From NCBI RefSeq assembly GCF_027942865.1, contig NC_134524.1, forward strand, positions 4,512,036 to 4,576,035: 64,000 nucleotides of DNA. The letters are read 5' to 3'. Positions 1 through 11,254 of the stretch are shown here, piece by piece. Under the pieces are notes generated by a model. That model had not been told where the DNA came from. It saw only the letters and a list, made by a program, of their open reading frames with translations, and searched no databases. The stretch is from Odontesthes bonariensis. Its lineage: Eukaryota > Chordata > Actinopteri > Atheriniformes > Atherinopsidae. Position numbers and translations under genes: made by a program. Numbering within the stretch: the stretch's first letter is position 1; every line of letters begins with the position of its first letter.

Positions 1-384
1 AAAGAAATGGTGGCTGACAAGTTGATCAGGTAAATGTTTGGTTGGTCTGATTGGTTGGAGCTCACTTAGGACTTTGACGGGCAGGTGCTTCGTCCAATCA
101 CAGGTTCAGTGTTTTATGAAAGTGCCTGACCTTTTAAGATGGTTTTATGAAACAAACTACTTAGGCCCACCAGTGTTTGATATACAAAGCTGCCCACTCG
201 CTACTTTCAGACGTTTTCTAACCCCCAGCCGGTCGCCTCGTGCACGCTCAGGTCAGCAGAGCGGATCAGAGAGAAGTCCGGATAAAATCTGTTGGTTTCC
301 TTAGCCCCGAAACGTTTATTTAAAATTTGTTTTTTTTTAAATTGGACCTATCAACTGAGAAACTAATGACTCGTGCCACAGTCA

Positions 385-1810
385 GTGGGGTTAGATGGCA
401 CTGAAAGGATCGGATTAAGGGCTAAATTACAATGAGACTGAGTTATTAAGGTCATGTAGACACCTAATCTGACAAGAAATTGAATCGGATCGGATTAAGA
501 CCCCGAGATAACTCGGTTGACACACTAAACCTGCTTGTAATCCAGGGGTGTCAAACTCATTTTCACAGAGGGCCACATCAGCATAATCGTTGCCCTCAAA
601 GGGCCAGATGTAACTTATAAATGTAACTACTCCTTAATGTTAAATTACTCTGAATTTATTACTTATTCAAGTTACATATATTACACATATATTTGCATAG
701 ATGTAAAAAAAAAAACATGTTTGCTTGTTGCTCTGTTGTTATATCATAAATCCTTTTAATTTGTCAGGTTATGAAACCCACATCAACTCCATCAATCAAC
801 GATCAAACTATCCAAGTGAATAAAGAAAAATAACATCAAACACAAGTTATGACATTTACTTTGTTCCAAACTTGAACTATCAAACAAAGCTCGCTTTTAC
901 TGCCGCATTGTTTTCTTCAGAATGCGGACGTAGATCGTACGCTTTGACAACCGCCTCATAACACAAAAGACGTACCGTTTTTTCTCCTTGAAGCACAAAC
1001 ACGTGTTCGCCTTCCCATCTTTCTTGAAACAGAAAAATCGATGCAGATGGAAGGGCATCTGCATCAACTTTTATCTTCCTGGACATTTTGGGGTCATTAT
1101 TTGTATTTCTCAATTCCACTTGTTGGGAAAATTCGCATTGATTTGGAAACACTGCACTCTAGTGGCGGGATGCCGTCACTTCACGCATAACATAATCGCC
1201 ATGCATTGTGGGAAATGTAGTTTTTGGTCACTGCACGTATTTGACATTTATTTTTAGACAATCAGACCTTTTAGGCTCTCGCGGGCCACATAAAATGACG
1301 TGCCGGGCCACATTTGGCCCGCGGGCCTTGAGTTTGACACATATGTTGCAGATGCTGAAGCACGTGGTGAATCAGACTTTGCGTTCTGCGCATGCTCCAG
1401 ATGTTTTCCCGGGGTCATGACCCGGAAGTCAAAGGAGACGATATTCCTGTTGTTGTCGCCGTCAGAAAGAAACAAACAACGCGATGGAGAATGCTCCGTT
1501 GGCCATCGAGTTTGTGCAACAAGCAGCTTGTCACAGACCAAATGTAGAGGGACGTAGCTTCATCTGGCTCTGCGTTCTCCATCTTTCTCCAATGCCTGAG
1601 TTTGTTGTTGTTGTTGGTGGTGAAGAGGTCAACAGGAAGTGGCTCTATTAGCAACAGTTGGAATGGGTACAGCGCCACCTATCACACCGGGGTATGACAC
1701 GCTTTGTGCCTCTGATCCCATTCATTACCCTTGCTCAGCTCATTCTTATCGTAATTTAGCCAATAATCCGATCCTTTCAGAATCATGTGACACCACTGAG
1801 TGTCTCACGG
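385..1810. mobile_element. Possible MITE shell with inverted ends, interrupted by a hAT element
   Basis: Bases near 393-445 and the reverse complement of about 1735-1797 are similar: both contain the core GAAAGGATCGGATTA followed by GGCTAAATTAC. This suggests terminal inverted repeats of one older element into which the hAT copy at 541-1335 inserted. Part of the interior (about 1605-1730, with the motif GGTGAAGAGGTCAACAGGAAG) recurs in reverse orientation near 33.2-33.35 kb, so it is dispersed repeat DNA. Exact ends and target-site duplication were not resolved, and no coding potential was recognised. Confidence 0.4.
541..1335 (-). mobile_element. hAT-type element with BED zinc-finger remnant
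   Basis: The element opens with CAGGGGTGTCAAACTCA and closes with TTGAGTTTGACACATATG, inverted ends typical of a large vertebrate hAT family. On the minus strand around 1152-880 there is a decayed reading frame with ERWEGEHVFVLQGEKTV, a cysteine and AYDLRPHSEEN, which resembles the BED zinc finger at the start of GTF2IRD2/ZBED-like hAT transposases. The catalytic region is absent, so it is non-autonomous. A second copy lies in the opposite orientation at about 3203-4046, within intron 8 of TLR2a. Confidence 0.7.
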
Positions 1811-2550
1811 ATCAGTCAAATTAAATGACTGATCTGAAGGTCTGGGCCAGACCGGGAAGAAGTCTCGAGTCTCGGTGGAATCGGTGTGATGGTGGGTTTC
1901 TGGAAATAGCTTAAAAAACCCTCGAGCCTGTTTTCTGCCATTGTTTTCACACAATTTCTCCATTGGCTGACTTACCAACAAAACAAACTGCGTCGATGTA
2001 CCCAGCAACACAACGGCAACATGGCGGCAAGCCAGAGCAAAAACGCAATTTTGTTCCCATCAGAAATCTTTAATGGAACGATTACTAGTTGAATTATATC
2101 TAGAACTTTCCCCAGTTGTGTTACGCAAACTTGCATTACATACATTACACTAGACAGTTGAGTTATCTGACAACGCCTGTCTGAGGCGAGCTTTAATGTT
2201 GGGCTGTTTTTTATGGAGAGGTTGTGATAAACACGATAGCTGGCACTAAAATGACTTAAAAACTTTCTTTAGGTGCTCGCAGGAGTCTGTGGACTCCTGT
2301 TCTTACAGGCTTTTAAATGCTGATGCGTGCCGAAGCTGCTGAGAAAGCAATTGTTTGTTCATTTTTTTGTGCATTTCCTCTTTTTCTTGAATCTCTGAGG
2401 AAAAATTAGCTGAACACATGTTTGAAACAAGTTTGATGTGCATCAGATCATTTAAGGATTCGAGATGAAAAGGTGCTGGATGTAACCCGCAGCTAATGTA
2501 AAGTTCCATCTGTGTGAGTTTCCTCAGTCAATGATGACCTTTACCTTCAG

Positions 2551-5500
2551 GTGTTTGTGATGCCCTGCCAGACGTCCCAACTGTTGGTGAACCTGCAGTA
2601 CCTGGACCTGTCTGACAACCTGCTGACTGACCTCACTGTGGCGGAAACACTCTGCGAACGAAACAAAACGCTGGAGGAGCTCAGAGTTCTGAACATGAGC
2701 GGAAATGCCCTGCAGGTGTCACTTGGAAACACAAAGTAAAATCATTGTTCCATGCTGGCATTCTTGCCTTGTGAAAGTTTGACGGTTTCTCTTCCTCTGT
2801 TCAGTCTTTGTCCACGCTGAGCCGACTCGTAGCCAAGCTCACCAAACTGACCCACCTGGACATCAGCAGAAACGGCTACAGCTTCATGCCCTCCAGCTGC
2901 TCCTGGCCCTCCACCCTGCGATTCCTCAACATCTCCAGGACAAAGCTTACCAACATCTCTCCCTGCCTACCCACATCCCTGGAGGTAGATAGATTAGACC
3001 AGTGTTTCTCAATTCCGGTCCTCAAGTACCACTGCCCTGCATGTTTTCGATGTTTCCCTCCTCCAGCACACCTGATTCAAATGATCAACTCAGTGCAGTG
3101 GCCTGATCAGGAGCCACTCATTTGAATCAGGTGTGCTGGAAGAGGGAAACATCGAAAACATGCAGGGCAGTGGTACTTGAGGACCGGAATTGAGAAACAC
3201 TGGATTATGTGTCAAACTCAAGGCCCGCGGGCCAAATGTGGCCCGCCACGTCATTTTATGTGGCCCGCAAGAGCTTAAAAGGTCTGAAATAAATAAGTCA
3301 AATACATGCAGTGACCAAAATAATAATACTAATAATAATAATAATAACTTGGACTTATATAGCGCCTTTCAGGGTACCCAAGGTTGCTTAACAAGAGAAA
3401 AGAAGGGGGGAAGGGTAGGGCGGGGGGGGGGGGGGGGGGGGTGTAAGAAGAGTAGGACATGGAGAAGAGATGTGTTTTTAGATTCTTTTTGAAAAAAACT
3501 AAAAAAAAAAATAACACAATGAAAAACTACATTTCCCACAATGCATGTCGATTATGTTATGCGTGAAGTGACGGCATCCCGCCACTAGACTGCAGTGTTT
3601 CCACATCGATGCGATTTTCCCAACAAGTGGAATTGAGAGATGCAAATAAAGATCCCAAAATGTCCAGGAAGAGAAAAACTGATGCAGATGCCCTTCCATC
3701 AGTTTTTCTGTTTCAGAAAAGTTTAACAGAGTAAATGTCATAACTTGTGTTTGATGTTATTTTTCTTTATTCACTCGGATAGTTTGATCGTTGATTGATG
3801 GAGTTGATGTGGGTTTCATAACCTGACAAATTAAAAGGATTTATGATATAACAACAGAGCAACAAGCAAACATGTTTTTTTTTTACATCTATGCAAATAT
3901 ATGTGTAATATATGTAACTTGAATAAGTAATAAATTCAGAGTAATTTAACATTAAGGAGTAGTTACATTTATAAGTTACATCTGGCCCTTTGAGGGCAAC
4001 GATTATGCTGATGTGGCCCTCGGTGAAAATGAGTTTGACACCCCTGGATTAGACCATGAAGAAATCAGCCCAACATTCCCGACACCATCACATGGGAAGG
4101 ATTCACTCTGTGCTTCATTGCTTTCAGGTGTTGGATCTAAACAACAACGACCTCAGTGCCTTCACTCTGCCCCTGCCCGCTCTCAGAGAGCTCTACCTCT
4201 CCGGGAACAAGTTTCTGAGGTTGCCCTCAGGACAACTCTTCCCCAATCTACAGACATTGACGATACAGGTCAGAAACAGTCACGTCTAATGCTTCTGCTT
4301 CCAGCCTTCTCTGTGTTCCACAGTGTGACTCCCACTGTTTGTTTCACAGTCAAACACCCTGAACACATTCGGCCGTTCGGACCTCAAGTCATACAGGCGC
4401 CTCCAGACTCTCCAGGCAGGTCAGAACAAGTTCATCTGCTCCTGCGACTTCGTCCCCTTCCTCCAGTCTCAACTTAAAGGAGATGGAGACGTGAAGCTGA
4501 CAGATGGCGAGGACGGCTACGTCTGCGACTCCCCTCTCTACCTGCAGGGGGAGCCCGTGGGTCGAGTTCGCCTTACCGTCGTTGTGTGCCAGCGGGTTTT
4601 GTTCGTGTCTGTGAGCTGTGGGTTGGCGCTGTTTGCCTGTGCTGTGGTGTGTGTTCTGCTGTGGAGACTCCACGTCTTCTGGTACCTAAAGATGACCTGG
4701 GCATGGCTCAATGCCAAGCGTAGCACCCGGCACCGGCAACGACGCAACGATGTTGAGGAATCAGAGGCGTTGCTGCCTTTTGACGCCTTTGTTTCCTACA
4801 GCGAAAGAGACGCTGGCTGGGTGGAAAACTTTTTGGTCCCTGAGCTGGAGGAGCCAAGGTTAGTGTGTTTGTGTGACACTCACTTACCGACTGAGCAGCA
4901 GTTTCATTAGTGTAGATAGTTTTCAGTATAATCGACTAAAAGCATCATGGAGGGTACCACCACGATGCTTTTCCAAGTTACTTTAGACTTTACAAAGATC
5001 CTCAACCTAGGGGTCTCCTAAATTAACTTTAAAAGTCAGCACTGGCACTTCATGTGTATTGTATACAGGACAACACCAGGGGAAGGGGGAAAGCTCGATG
5101 GGTAAATTCCTTGAAGGACACCACAGTTGTTCTCCCTGGACCCTAACCCCATTTCCTAGGTGCATCCCTTACAGAGTTTAGGTTCTCGTGCCGAATTACT
5201 TTAGACTTTACATTCAGCAATGATGTAAAACATATTTTAATGTGAAGCTATTAAAAGACAAGGGAAAAAGCTTTGTGTAAAGGGGATGATTGTTTCTTTT
5301 TCATGATGAAAGAAGCTTACATGGCAACCCCCAAAGGGCCTCGAAGTCCCCTTTAGCAATTCAAAAAGGTTAATCATTAAAACCTGGAGATGCTTTGTGA
5401 TGTGGTTCTACAGAGAGTCTGTGAAAGCTGCTACTTCATACTGCAGATTAAACTGCATATCTCATCACAAAATCAACATAACCGACAATGTCTGGCTAGA

Positions 5501-6175
5501 CATGTTGAAGTATCCTTGGGAAAGATCCTCAACCTAGGGGTCTCCTAAATTAACTTTAAAAGTCAGCAGCTGAAAATGTGCACTGGCACTTCATGTGTGT
5601 TGTATACAGGACAACACCAAGGGAAGGGGGAAAGCTTGATGGGTAAATTCCTTGAAGGACACCACACTTGTTCTCCCTGGACCCTAACCCCATTTCCTAG
5701 GTGCATCCCTTAAAGAGTTTAGGTTCTTGTGCCGAGTTACTTTAAGGACGAAGAGGCAGACATGTGACACACTGAACTGAACTGCTTATTCTTTCGCAGA
5801 GAAACCGGCTCCCGGCCTTTAACCCTTTGCCTCCACAAGCGGGACTTCCTTCCTGGACAATGGATTGTGGACAACATCATGAGCGCCATCGAGCGCAGCC
5901 GGCGGACCGTCTTTGTCCTCTCTGAGAACTTTGTCCAGTCCGACTGGTGCCGCTACGAGCTGGACTTCTCCCACTTCTGGCTCTTCGACGCCGGGGGAGA
6001 CGCGGCCATCTTGATCCTGCTGGAGCCGCTGTCCAAGGACGACGTCCCCAAACGCTTCTGCAAGCTGCGCAAACTCATGAGCTCCACCACCTACCTGGAG
6101 TGGCCTCAGGAGGACGAGGGGAAGGAGGAGTTCTGGAGGAGTCTTCGCAATGCTTTGAAAGGAGAGGGCAACTGA
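2551..6175 (+). CDS. tlr2: Toll-like receptor 2-like, copy A (3' half: last LRRs, membrane helix, TIR domain)
   Basis: Five exons join in frame: 2551-2715, 2805-2984, 4128-4268, 4350-4858 and 5800-6175 (457 codons including stop). They correspond to exons 7-11 of the complete copy at 18.1-31.4 kb, with identical lengths for exons 7-10. In order they encode leucine-rich repeats ([34 protein letters not shown]), a cysteine-rich C-terminal cap, a membrane helix near 4600-4670 and a TIR domain with box 1 FDAFVSYS, box 2 RDFLPGQW and box 3 FW. The family senses bacterial lipopeptides and signals via MyD88. The protein ends KGEGN, unlike copy B. No exons for the signal peptide and first LRRs were found between 30 and 2550; they either lie left of the window or are lost. 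Intron 8 carries a nested transposon absent from copy B. No in-frame stop or frameshift was seen. Confidence 0.85.
3000..4046. mobile_element. Composite hAT insertion in intron 8 of TLR2a
   Basis: The insertion is bounded by perfect 8-bp direct repeats GATTAGAC (2992-2999 and 4047-4054). The empty intron in copy B (27069-27156) carries that sequence once and reads straight through. The left part (3000-3202) is a palindromic MITE: CAGTGTTTCTCAATTCC at one end, its reverse complement at the other. The right part (about 3203-4046) is a reverse-oriented copy of the hAT element at 541-1335, ending TGAGTTTGACACCCCTG. An internal (TAA)n run near 3320 and a poly-G tract at about 3421-3441 belong to the insert. 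Confidence 0.8.
4994..5745 (+). repeat. Duplicated block inside TLR2a intron 10
   Basis: A block of about 210-225 bp beginning AAAGATCCTCAACCTAGGGG occurs at about 4994-5205 and again at 5521-5745. The second copy carries about 13 extra bases. Its central part also appears once in intron 10 of TLR2b (about 30728-30916). In both genes the last copy runs into the conserved sequence before the TIR exon, so the block belongs to the ancestral intron and was duplicated in copy A only. Confidence 0.75.
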
Positions 6176-7467
6176 AACTGAGAGAGAAGGAGGCGATCGA
6201 GGAGAACAAAGGGAAACAAAGACGAGGAAAAAAAAGGACTTTTAGATTTGTTCATTTGGAGGTTTCGGTTTGCCTCACAATGCAGCTGCAACAAGATAAA
6301 GTTTTCTCACTTTCACGTTGAATAATTCCAGATATATTACATACTTTTTGGTTGTAATGTGGTAAAATGAAATCTCTTCTTTTTTACGTCAGTTTGAGGA
6401 AGTGGTTTGAGCCAAACTTGTGACTCAGGAATGGCTTCACTGAAGTTTATTTCCTCATACGCGGCAGGAAAAGTTATTAGCTTTGTATTATACTTCCAAT
6501 TTAAATCCAATGTTTGATTCTATGGGTTCTTGTTTAAGACTTTATGAAAAGAAAATTCCACCCATTATGTACTCCCAGCACACGTCATAAACACGAGATT
6601 GCAGGAAAATGGTACCATTAGTGACACCATTGGTGAAGTGTCCAGTCACTCTATTTGGTGTCTTTTTTCCATGATGTAATGATGTAATTTTTGCTGTTTA
6701 TTCTTTAAGCTTGTAATGTTTTTTTTAGCAGCTATTGTGGTGCATATTGTGTATTTTCTGTGTAACTGTAAGTATTGTAATGACGGCGTGTTGTGGTGAA
6801 ATGTAGGTTTTCAGGTTGAATTGTTGAAAAGAGCACTTTAGGTGCCAGTGACTGTTTCCAGGACTCTGTTTCCGGAAGACTTTTCCGGAACTGAGTTAAA
6901 CTTATTTGTTTGTCTGCTCCTCCATAATCAATATGACATCAGGGTCAACTTACCTCCTCTTAATGGTTGATTTTGAAGACTGAATTTTATCACAGCAGTA
7001 GAATCACCGCAGCGAAAACTGTCGTGAGCTTAAGATAAAAAGAATTCATCGAAATGCTCTTCCTCCTGAGCCAAAGCCGCCGGCCAATCAGATCAGTGGT
7101 TAGACTCACGGCTTCTCTGAGCCACAATTAAAAGCGTTTTTGGGCAAGACACCGAACCCCAAGTTGCCAACTGACACATCAATCGGTTGGTAACTTTTAA
7201 AGTGGCCAAAATTCATCACCCTTACCCTTATGGTACAGTCCATTTAAAATCTAACAAAGTACTAACCTCTTCTTTTAACATCCTGTAAATCCGGCAGCTT
7301 CTTCCGATGCGAGGGATCAGGTGCGCCCCCTTGTGTAATCATCCGGTAACACGCACACTACACAGGAAGTTTGTGGGCAGTTACGCTGAGGATGGAGACG
7401 GCTGCTTATGTGAATGCGATGTGAAACAACAGGTAGATCCCCACCTTTACAGACTCTGCCTCTCTAA
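6176..7467. other. Intergenic DNA after TLR2a
   Basis: This stretch should include the 3' untranslated region of TLR2a. It differs from the region after TLR2b straight after the stop codon. No canonical AATAAA was found close to the stop, and no gene, RNA or clear transposon end was recognised. Confidence 0.5.
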
Positions 7468-8256
7468 AGCCCCGTTTCCACTATGCAGTGCGGTACGGGT
7501 CGGTTCAGAACGGTTCGTTTATATCAGTGTTTCCACTACCACGAAAGCGTACCGGTCCCATGGAACCCGTTACCATGGAACCCGTTACCATGTCTGTAAC
7601 CCTTCTGCTTGGGGTACCGAGCACACAGAACCGGTTCCCTTGGGGAGGAGCCAAAGCACTGCGAGCTGGTGATTGGTCGAGCATATGACGTCATTGCGCA
7701 GGGCAACGGATATCTGAAGAACAACCCAGCACAAAAATAAAAAAAATTGGATTATTTTATAAATAATTATGATTACAATTAATTGAATTCCAATTGGCTT
7801 GAATTGGACTTTATTATTTAAGTGCCTTGAGATGACATTTGTTGTATTTGGCGCTATATAAATAAAAATGAATTGAATTGAAATGAATTAAACAAACACA
7901 CCCGCGCCGTTTAAGAAATGTCTGCTTGCAACGGAGTCTGGAGTGCTGAGGAGGTCCAGGCTCTGCTCTCCGGTGTTGGTGAGGAGGCTTTGCAGCGGGA
8001 GCTCGATGGCGCTGTGCCAAACCAAAAAGTTTTCCAGCTGATGGCCGCAAAAATGGCAGAGAGTGGTTTCAACCGGACCGCGAGCCGAGATAATAAACCG
8101 TCACGTCTTTACGTAAATCGACGTAGTGACGCTTCGGCATGCACTCCGCCCACCCCTGAGGGTCCCCATTGTACAGCAAGCTGACCCCAAAGCGACCCGA
8201 CCCGTACCGTACCGATACGAAGTGACCCGACCCGTACTGACAGTGGAAACGAGGCT
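7468..8256 (+). mobile_element. Harbinger-type non-autonomous element carrying a Myb/SANT-like frame
   Basis: The ends are AGCCCCGTTTCCACT and, at the other side, the reverse complement of AGCCTCGTTTCCACTG. They are flanked by TAA on both sides (7465-7467 and 8257-8259), the 3-bp target duplication of PIF/Harbinger elements. Inside, 7918-8087 encodes a segment with WSAEEVQALLSGVGEE followed by LQRELDGAVPNQKVFQLMA. This resembles the Myb/SANT-like DNA-binding domain that accompanies Harbinger transposases. No nuclease domain remains. A retroposon tail ending in repeated GAATT sits at about 7795-7885. Related sequence occurs at 42602 onward. Confidence 0.75.
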
Positions 8257-8574
8257 TAAGGTGCTCTTTTTATACTCAGTCATGTTACAGACCTGTTGCC
8301 AACCAGCCTCATTGGTTTGAACATGTCCCTCCAGCTGTTTCTTTTTAGTACCGCTAAGATGAGCGAACGTTTTTCATGAAATAGTAAAATATCTCACTGT
8401 CAACATTTTATATTTTTTCTATGTTCCATTGAGAATAAAACATTTGTGCATTAGATCTGAAAAATGACTTTATTGTGTTCGGGGCAGAGTGATTGGACCT
8501 AAAGAAACCACTGTTGGTGTCATCCACAGTTGCCTCTCACCAGGAGGAATAGTTTAATTTACTCATTCATTTAT

Positions 8575-8700
8575 ATCTTATCTTATACCTTATTATACCT
8601 CAGGGTCGCTGGGTTAGGCTCCAGGCCCCCCGCGACCCGACCGACGGATTCAGCGGGTATAGAAAATGGATGGATGGATGGATGGATGGATGGATGGATG
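8575..8700 (+). repeat. Retroposon 3' end with (ATGG)n tail
   Basis: A short segment containing CAGGGTCGCTGGGTTAGGCT and GGATTCAGCGGGTATAGAAA runs into a pure ATGG tandem run at about 8667-8700. This is a common teleost retroposon terminus. Only the 3' end is visible. Confidence 0.6.
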
Positions 8701-8744
8701 CTTTATTTTCCGCTTTCTTAGAAAGGCTTTTAATGGAGAATTAA

Positions 8745-9336
8745 AGGTAGGGTAGGAGATCCTGGACTTTGAGTCCAGCGAAGCTGCATTTTGAAAATAC
8801 ACAGGTAAAAAGTCCCAACCCTTTTCTTCACTTTCCCCCCGAAGCCACGCCTCTAGAGTACATGAACGCGCACGAGCACGAAGGTGCACGAGCACTGTTC
8901 TGACAGCAAGCATCGATTGGTTTGGCTAACTTTTGCTAACGTTTTCTCATGGCGGATTCACAGGTAAGAAAATACCTTTCAACATCATAATGAACCGTTT
9001 AATAATGCTAGGTGCTAGCCAAGCTGGCTCTAGTTTAGCTTCCTGCCAAGCTTCTGGACGCGTAATTCGTTCACGATGAAGGGTACGCGCACAGGGGGGG
9101 GAGGGGGAGGGAGGAGCAGATTGCAGTTTGATAGACGCATCAGAATCCAATCATCATTAACGGTCCGTTCAGTATGATTGGATAGTGTTTTTCCTGGATT
9201 GTACGTTCTAGAGGCCACTAAAACTTTTCATTTTTGTGTCAAAACTTTTAATTAATTGGTTGCAATGGGGGTATGAAGAGTATTTCAAGCAATATATAAA
9301 AAAAAATGCTCCAGAAAAAGAACCCCTAGACCACCT
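8745..9336. mobile_element. Probable piggyBac-type MITE (TTAA flanks)
   Basis: TTAA (8741-8744) precedes AGGTAGGGTAGGAG, and CTAGACCACCT precedes TTAA (9337-9340). The short inverted ends and TTAA duplications fit a piggyBac-derived MITE. The inside is non-coding and includes a G-rich run near 9096-9115. Confidence 0.5.
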
Positions 9337-9340
9337 TTAA

Positions 9341-10698
9341 GTGTGTTTTCCAAACCTCCAAAATTCTAGATGAAGCCTTCAACTGCTCGACTGCGCCATC
9401 AAGTGGACAATAAATGTAAAGCAGCCGGTGATTGAAATGACAACATGGCTTCACTATGTCGTCCACCATTATAATGATTCATATAATTTTATTTATAATA
9501 TTTAACATATATATATGCAGTTAATTCTATGTTCTTGTCGCTTTGCTATGGAATTAATAAAGTATTTCTAATAAGTTTCACACGATTATTAATGTTTTCC
9601 TGCCTTATTAGGAGAGATCAGCTCAAAATGTTGTCAGACAGCAGAAAATCTCCTCTCTCTCGCTGGCTCCATGAACAATAAGTCTGCACCATCAGGTTCT
9701 ACATCCGCGCAAAGCCGTGAACTCTTCGTGAACCGGTCACGTGGTACGGCTGGTTTGCGAGGCCTCAAACGTCGCCACAAAACTCCTCCTGAATTACTCG
9801 ACACAGATCACCACTTATAGTCATATCAGCATACAGCCAGCAATGAATTTGCATAAATACTACCTCTTTTCAAACAGACAGTTGTCTTCCAGGGTCACTG
9901 ATTTCTTAGTTCCTCTCTTAGAAGTTAGAAATCCCTCCTTAAGTCAGCTTACGGTCTTTCTCAGTTCTGTTATCTCCGTCATCAGGCTTCAGCTCGGCTA
10001 AAAGTAAGGTAAGACAACAGACCTGTGAAAACAACTAGGGATAAAAGGGCAACTTATCGGCTTTTTATGTGTCATTTTGCTTCATTTCAATCTGTATTTA
10101 ACAGCACAGTAATAACACCTGGAGGTGTTAATTTGTCTCACAAAACTAGAGAAAAACATGTACAAATGAGGGCTACAACACGAGGGAATCGGTTGAGATA
10201 CCTGGACAGAGTTTTGGTTCATGTCTCGTTACTTTAAGGGCACTTATTCTGTTTGCAGACTCAAAAGATTTGTGATTCCATCAACATTTTACCAAAGATT
10301 TTGCACATTTTGATGTGCACGAGAAAAGGTTAATGAAAGCTCAGTTTCAGGGCACTTTATTCACTCCAATCCGAGTCAGCAACACAAGCCACAGGAACGA
10401 TTTCTGCAGAGCTGAGCTTTGTGGACGCGAACGTTTAATCTGGATTTAAGGGTCAGTAAACTTCACCTCTGTCTCTCTCAGGTGCTTCCCAAAGGCATCG
10501 TGGCTAAATCTTCAGGCAAACAATAATACAGTTTGTTGCCTTCTGTGCTTGAGGCTTTGTTTCTGTGTCGCCTTCTCTTGCTTCGCGCCTCCGAGCTCCA
10601 CCGACAGCAGCTCTTAAGGCTTCAGTGTCGCGCCCGTGGGACTCATGTTTTAAGTTTGATGTTTTTTGTGTTCAGTTCATGTCCAGGTTTGGAGTTTA
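9341..10698. other. Intergenic, nothing recognised
   Basis: AT-rich sequence without splice-consistent exons, RNA genes or well-bounded repeats. Short open frames here lack homology that I recognise. Confidence 0.5.
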
Positions 10699-11254
10699 AG
10701 GCCCCGTTTACACGATAGGAAGACGCAGATATTTTCCTGCGGTTTGGCCTCTCATTTACACCAAAACCCCGTTTTTAATCACAGAAAACGATTATTTCTA
10801 AAACCTCCGGCCAAAGTGGAGATTTCTGATAACGCCGGTTATGTGTTGCCGTGTCAACTGGGAGAAACGACGTTTTAGGTTCTTAAACGTCACATTATGC
10901 GCCAGAAAATGCTTAACGTCATGCGAGCGCCTTATGTTTACAGTTTGTTTGGCTACTGATCAGGATTATCATGGATGATGTTAAAGTTCTACTCATTTTT
11001 ACGTTTGTGCAAACGATTCTGGCCTTTTTGCATTTGCAACAACTGCTCTACATGGATGAGCAGAGGCGAAGGATTGCACGCAGGTCAGCCGCCAACAGGT
11101 TTGGCATAGTTATTATGTCGCTTGACGGCGTATTTATGCGGGTTGATGTAAAAGTTTTTTGAAAACGATGTTGTGTGCACGATGTTATTATTGAAAACGG
11201 AGGGGGGGGAAATATTCGTTTCTCTAAATACCCGGCTATGTGTAAATGTGGCCT
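10699..11254. mobile_element. MITE with GTTTACAC-type inverted ends
   Basis: The left end GGCCCCGTTTACACGAT and right end ATGTGTAAATGTGGCC are inverted repeats, with TTA/TAA bases outside, as in Harbinger-type elements. It belongs to the same family as 16481-17243. No protein remnant was recognised. Confidence 0.6.

Noticed and set aside
1-29. Exon end of TLR2a (KEMVADKLIR followed by GTAAAT)
   Set aside because: Too short, with no convincing similarity to any TLR2b exon; recorded only as an open question.
3190-3492. Open frames around 3.2-3.5 kb
   Set aside because: They lie within the hAT insertion and include poly-G and (TAA)n tracts.
5947-6321. Alternative frame over the TIR exon
   Set aside because: Shadow of the TIR coding exon in a GC-rich stretch; the same shadow appears in copy B.
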